From the NCBI GenBank assembly GCA_002298155.1, contig DBME01000263.1:5388-12983 (forward strand): DNA of 7,596 bases, in the 5' to 3' direction. Position 1 is the first letter of the stretch, and each line of letters opens with the position of its first letter. Below, piece after piece: positions 6,472 through 7,596 of the stretch. The notes beneath the pieces are model-generated. The model saw only the letters and a list, made by a program, of their open reading frames with translations. It was not told the DNA's origin and did not search any database. This DNA comes from Holophagaceae bacterium UBA706. Its GTDB lineage: Bacteria > Acidobacteriota > Holophagae > Holophagales > Holophagaceae. A program made the position numbers and the translations under genes.

Positions 6472-7182
6472 ATGACGACGTGCGAATTCACGCTGCCGGT
6501 GCTGGAGGCTGCCTGCTGGTTCGAGGAGGATCCGGGGATCCAGGGCCTCGCGCCGGGCGGATTTCCCGCCCTTGCCACGGGGCGGCCGGCCCTGGCATTC
6601 GTCGAAGCCATCCAGCGGCGCAGGCTGAGCCGCCTGGCCCGGGGCGTCTTCCACTGCGCGGAACAGGTGGCGCCGCCGGGGGATGTGAGGGTGGTCTTCG
6701 CGTCGCGGCACGGGGAGTCGGAGCGCACCCTGTCCATCCTGCGCGACCTGGCCGCCGGGACGGACGTGTCGCCCACCCTGTTCTCCATGTCCGTGCACAA
6801 CGCCGTGCCCGGGCTGCTCTCCATCCTGCGGGGGAACCATGCCGGGGGCACGGCCCTGGCCGCGGGGGCGGAATCCCTGGGCTACGGCCTCCTGGCGGCG
6901 CTGGCCGCCCTGCGGGCGGATCCCGCTGCCCCGGTGCTCCTCCTTTTCGGAGAGGACCGCCTGCCGGAACTGTGGGCGCCCTTCGCGCCGGAGGAGGTTC
7001 CCCACGCCCTGGCCCTGCTCCTGGGAGCCGGGGGCCGGGAGCTGGGCATGACCTGGGACCCCGAGGGCCGGGGCCCGGAGCCTGCGGAGGTGCAGAGCCG
7101 GCATTTCCTGGCCGCCCTGGCCGGCGGCGGCCCGGGAGTCTGGGCGGGCCCCACGGCCGCCTGGGATTGGCGGTTGGCCTGA
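6472..7182 (+). CDS. Beta-ketoacyl synthase-like chain length factor
   Basis: 236 residues resembling the short ketosynthase N-terminal-like family (Pfam PF13723, ketoacyl-synt_2) found in aryl-polyene, dialkylresorcinol and similar lipid clusters. Visible family marks are RRRLSRLARGVF (about 49-60), VVFASRHGESERT (about 74-86), SPTLFSMSVHNAVPGLLSI (about 100-118) and TALAAGAESLGYGLLAAL (about 127-144). There is no ketosynthase Cys-His-His triad, so it is not expected to condense acyl units. Related proteins pair with a ketosynthase and help set chain length. The ATG at 6472 gives the family's usual N-terminus; upstream codons are open but hold no start. The only purine tract near the start, AAGGG, abuts the ATG, with GGAGAGG 27 bases upstream, so initiation may be weak or leaderless. 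An acyl carrier protein gene follows on the same strand. Confidence 0.85.
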   Translation: MTTCEFTLPVLEAACWFEEDPGIQGLAPGGFPALATGRPALAFVEAIQRRRLSRLARGVFHCAEQVAPPGDVRVVFASRHGESERTLSILRDLAAGTDVSPTLFSMSVHNAVPGLLSILRGNHAGGTALAAGAESLGYGLLAALAALRADPAAPVLLLFGEDRLPELWAPFAPEEVPHALALLLGAGGRELGMTWDPEGRGPEPAEVQSRHFLAALAGGGPGVWAGPTAAWDWRLA

Positions 7183-7239
7183 GAAGGCATTCCCACTTAT
7201 CATTGAGGATTGCCGGCACGTCCCCCGCGGCCCAGGCCG

Positions 7240-7253
7240 CTCCGGGACCGGAG
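7240..7253. repeat. Perfect 6-bp inverted repeat in the leader of the acyl carrier protein gene
   Basis: CTCCGG-GA-CCGGAG lies in the 114-bp gap between the chain length factor stop and the acyl carrier protein start. A competing pairing, CCGGG with CCCGG, overlaps it. There is no T-run, so it is not a standard terminator. It may be a processing or stabilising hairpin, or chance in GC-rich DNA. Confidence 0.35.
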
Positions 7254-7296
7254 ACCCGGCCAGAGCACGCATCGCAAGGAAGGAACCGCTCCCCAT

Positions 7297-7560
7297 ATGG
7301 CCAGGGTCATCACCGCTGAAGAAATGAAACGATTCATAATCGAGGCCCTGAATCTGGAGGACGTGACTCCGGATGCCATCGGCGATGATGAACCCCTGTT
7401 CGCCGGCGGCCTGGGCCTGGACTCCATCGACGCCCTGGAGCTCGGCATCGCCCTCAAGAAGACCTACAACGTCCATTCCTCCGGTGAGAACCCCGCCACC
7501 CGCGAGCACTTCCGGTCCGTGAACTCCTTGGTGGCCTTCGTGGCCGAACACGGCTCCTGA
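7297..7560 (+). CDS. Acyl carrier protein
   Basis: 87 residues with the four-helix carrier-protein pattern. The phosphopantetheine attachment motif is GLGLDSIDALELGIALKK, with Ser43 (codon 7423-7425) as the attachment site. It would carry the growing acyl or polyene chain as a thioester in the cytoplasm and present it to the ketosynthase/chain-length-factor pair. The ATG at 7297 is preferred because it directly precedes helix 1 (ITAEEMKRFIIEALNL) and has AAGGAAGGA 12 bases upstream; the frame is open further upstream but in Pro/Arg-rich, non-family sequence. The divergent sequence and cluster position argue for a dedicated secondary carrier and not the housekeeping AcpP. It probably shares a transcript with the chain length factor gene. 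Confidence 0.93.
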   Translation: MARVITAEEMKRFIIEALNLEDVTPDAIGDDEPLFAGGLGLDSIDALELGIALKKTYNVHSSGENPATREHFRSVNSLVAFVAEHGS

Positions 7561-7567
7561 CCGCGGG

Positions 7568-7596
7568 ATGACCTTCCTCCCCCCCACCCGGTTCCT
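7568..7596 (+). CDS. Start of a further gene, cut by the window edge
   Basis: ATG at 7568, 7 bases after the acyl carrier protein stop, opens a frame Met-Thr-Phe-Leu-Pro-Pro-Thr-Arg-Phe running off the end. Close spacing on the same strand suggests an operon. Hot-dog dehydratases of such clusters often begin with a similar Pro/Arg/Phe-containing segment before their Pro-His-Arg motif, but nine residues are not enough to identify it. No clear ribosome binding site is visible. Confidence 0.35.

Noticed and set aside
4187..6475. Plus-strand open frames across the HEAT gene (762 and 526 codons)
   Set aside because: Both are antisense to the HEAT-repeat gene. Their compositions (Gly/Gln/Arg-rich or Ser/Arg-rich) are low-complexity shadows without domains.
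7579..7585. Run of seven C as a programmed slippage site in the next gene
   Set aside because: The reading frame is cut off after nine codons, so no shift can be assessed; short C-runs are common in this DNA.
6214..7587. Minus-strand open frame of 457 codons
   Set aside because: Overlaps the chain length factor and carrier protein genes antisense and has no family motifs; GC-rich shadow.

Overview
The window is high-GC DNA made of two unlike halves. Positions 1-3721 are a pile-up of insertion-sequence material. Positions 3722-7596 are ordinary-looking chromosome: a large HEAT-repeat protein gene on the minus strand and, divergent from it, the start of a lipid or polyene type fatty-acid-synthase-like operon on the plus strand. 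The strong G/C bias at third codon positions, the HEAT protein with an Ala/Pro-rich linker, and the chain-length-factor plus acyl carrier protein pair would suit a high-GC Acidobacteriota (Holophagaceae/Geothrix-like) or delta-proteobacterial/myxobacterial genome. That assignment is inference; no rRNA or other phylogenetic marker is present.

IS region. At least four families can be read in layers. (i) An apparently intact IS1634-family (IS4 superfamily) element occupies about 318-2226, with a 568-residue DDE transposase, a 15/20 terminal inverted repeat and a 5-bp direct repeat CAGGA on both sides. (ii) It sits in the 3' end of an IS5-family transposase gene. Removing it and one CAGGA restores an IS5 reading frame that ends at a TGA at 2248-2250. 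The IS5 remnant is also broken on its left by a 56-bp tandem duplication at 1-112. (iii) To the right, about 2281-2371 looks like an IS21-type terminal region with two GGGGTCA(A/G)TTT boxes. (iv) That abuts an IS1380-family transposase (to 3291) that lacks its N-terminus and carries an in-frame TAA. Positions 3292-3721 hold no convincing gene, and possibly one more degenerate IS end.

Chromosomal region. The 877-residue HEAT protein (3722-6355, minus) has a conserved-looking helical N-terminal domain, an Ala/Pro-rich linker of about 120 residues, a helical middle and C-terminal HEAT repeats. Its function is unknown. A 116-bp divergent intergenic region with a short A/T-rich island separates it from a beta-ketoacyl-synthase-like chain length factor (6472-7182). 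An acyl carrier protein (7297-7560) follows, and then the start of a further gene cut by the window edge. Such pairs are typical of aryl-polyene and related dialkylresorcinol/lipid clusters, in which the carrier protein holds the growing chain and the chain length factor partners a ketosynthase. The rest of the cluster would lie to the right.

No CRISPR array, tRNA or rRNA was seen. I did not find a clearly new defence or other novel system; the most informative features are the reconstructable nested IS insertion and the tandem repeat that shares a 17-nt word with the IS1634 right end.
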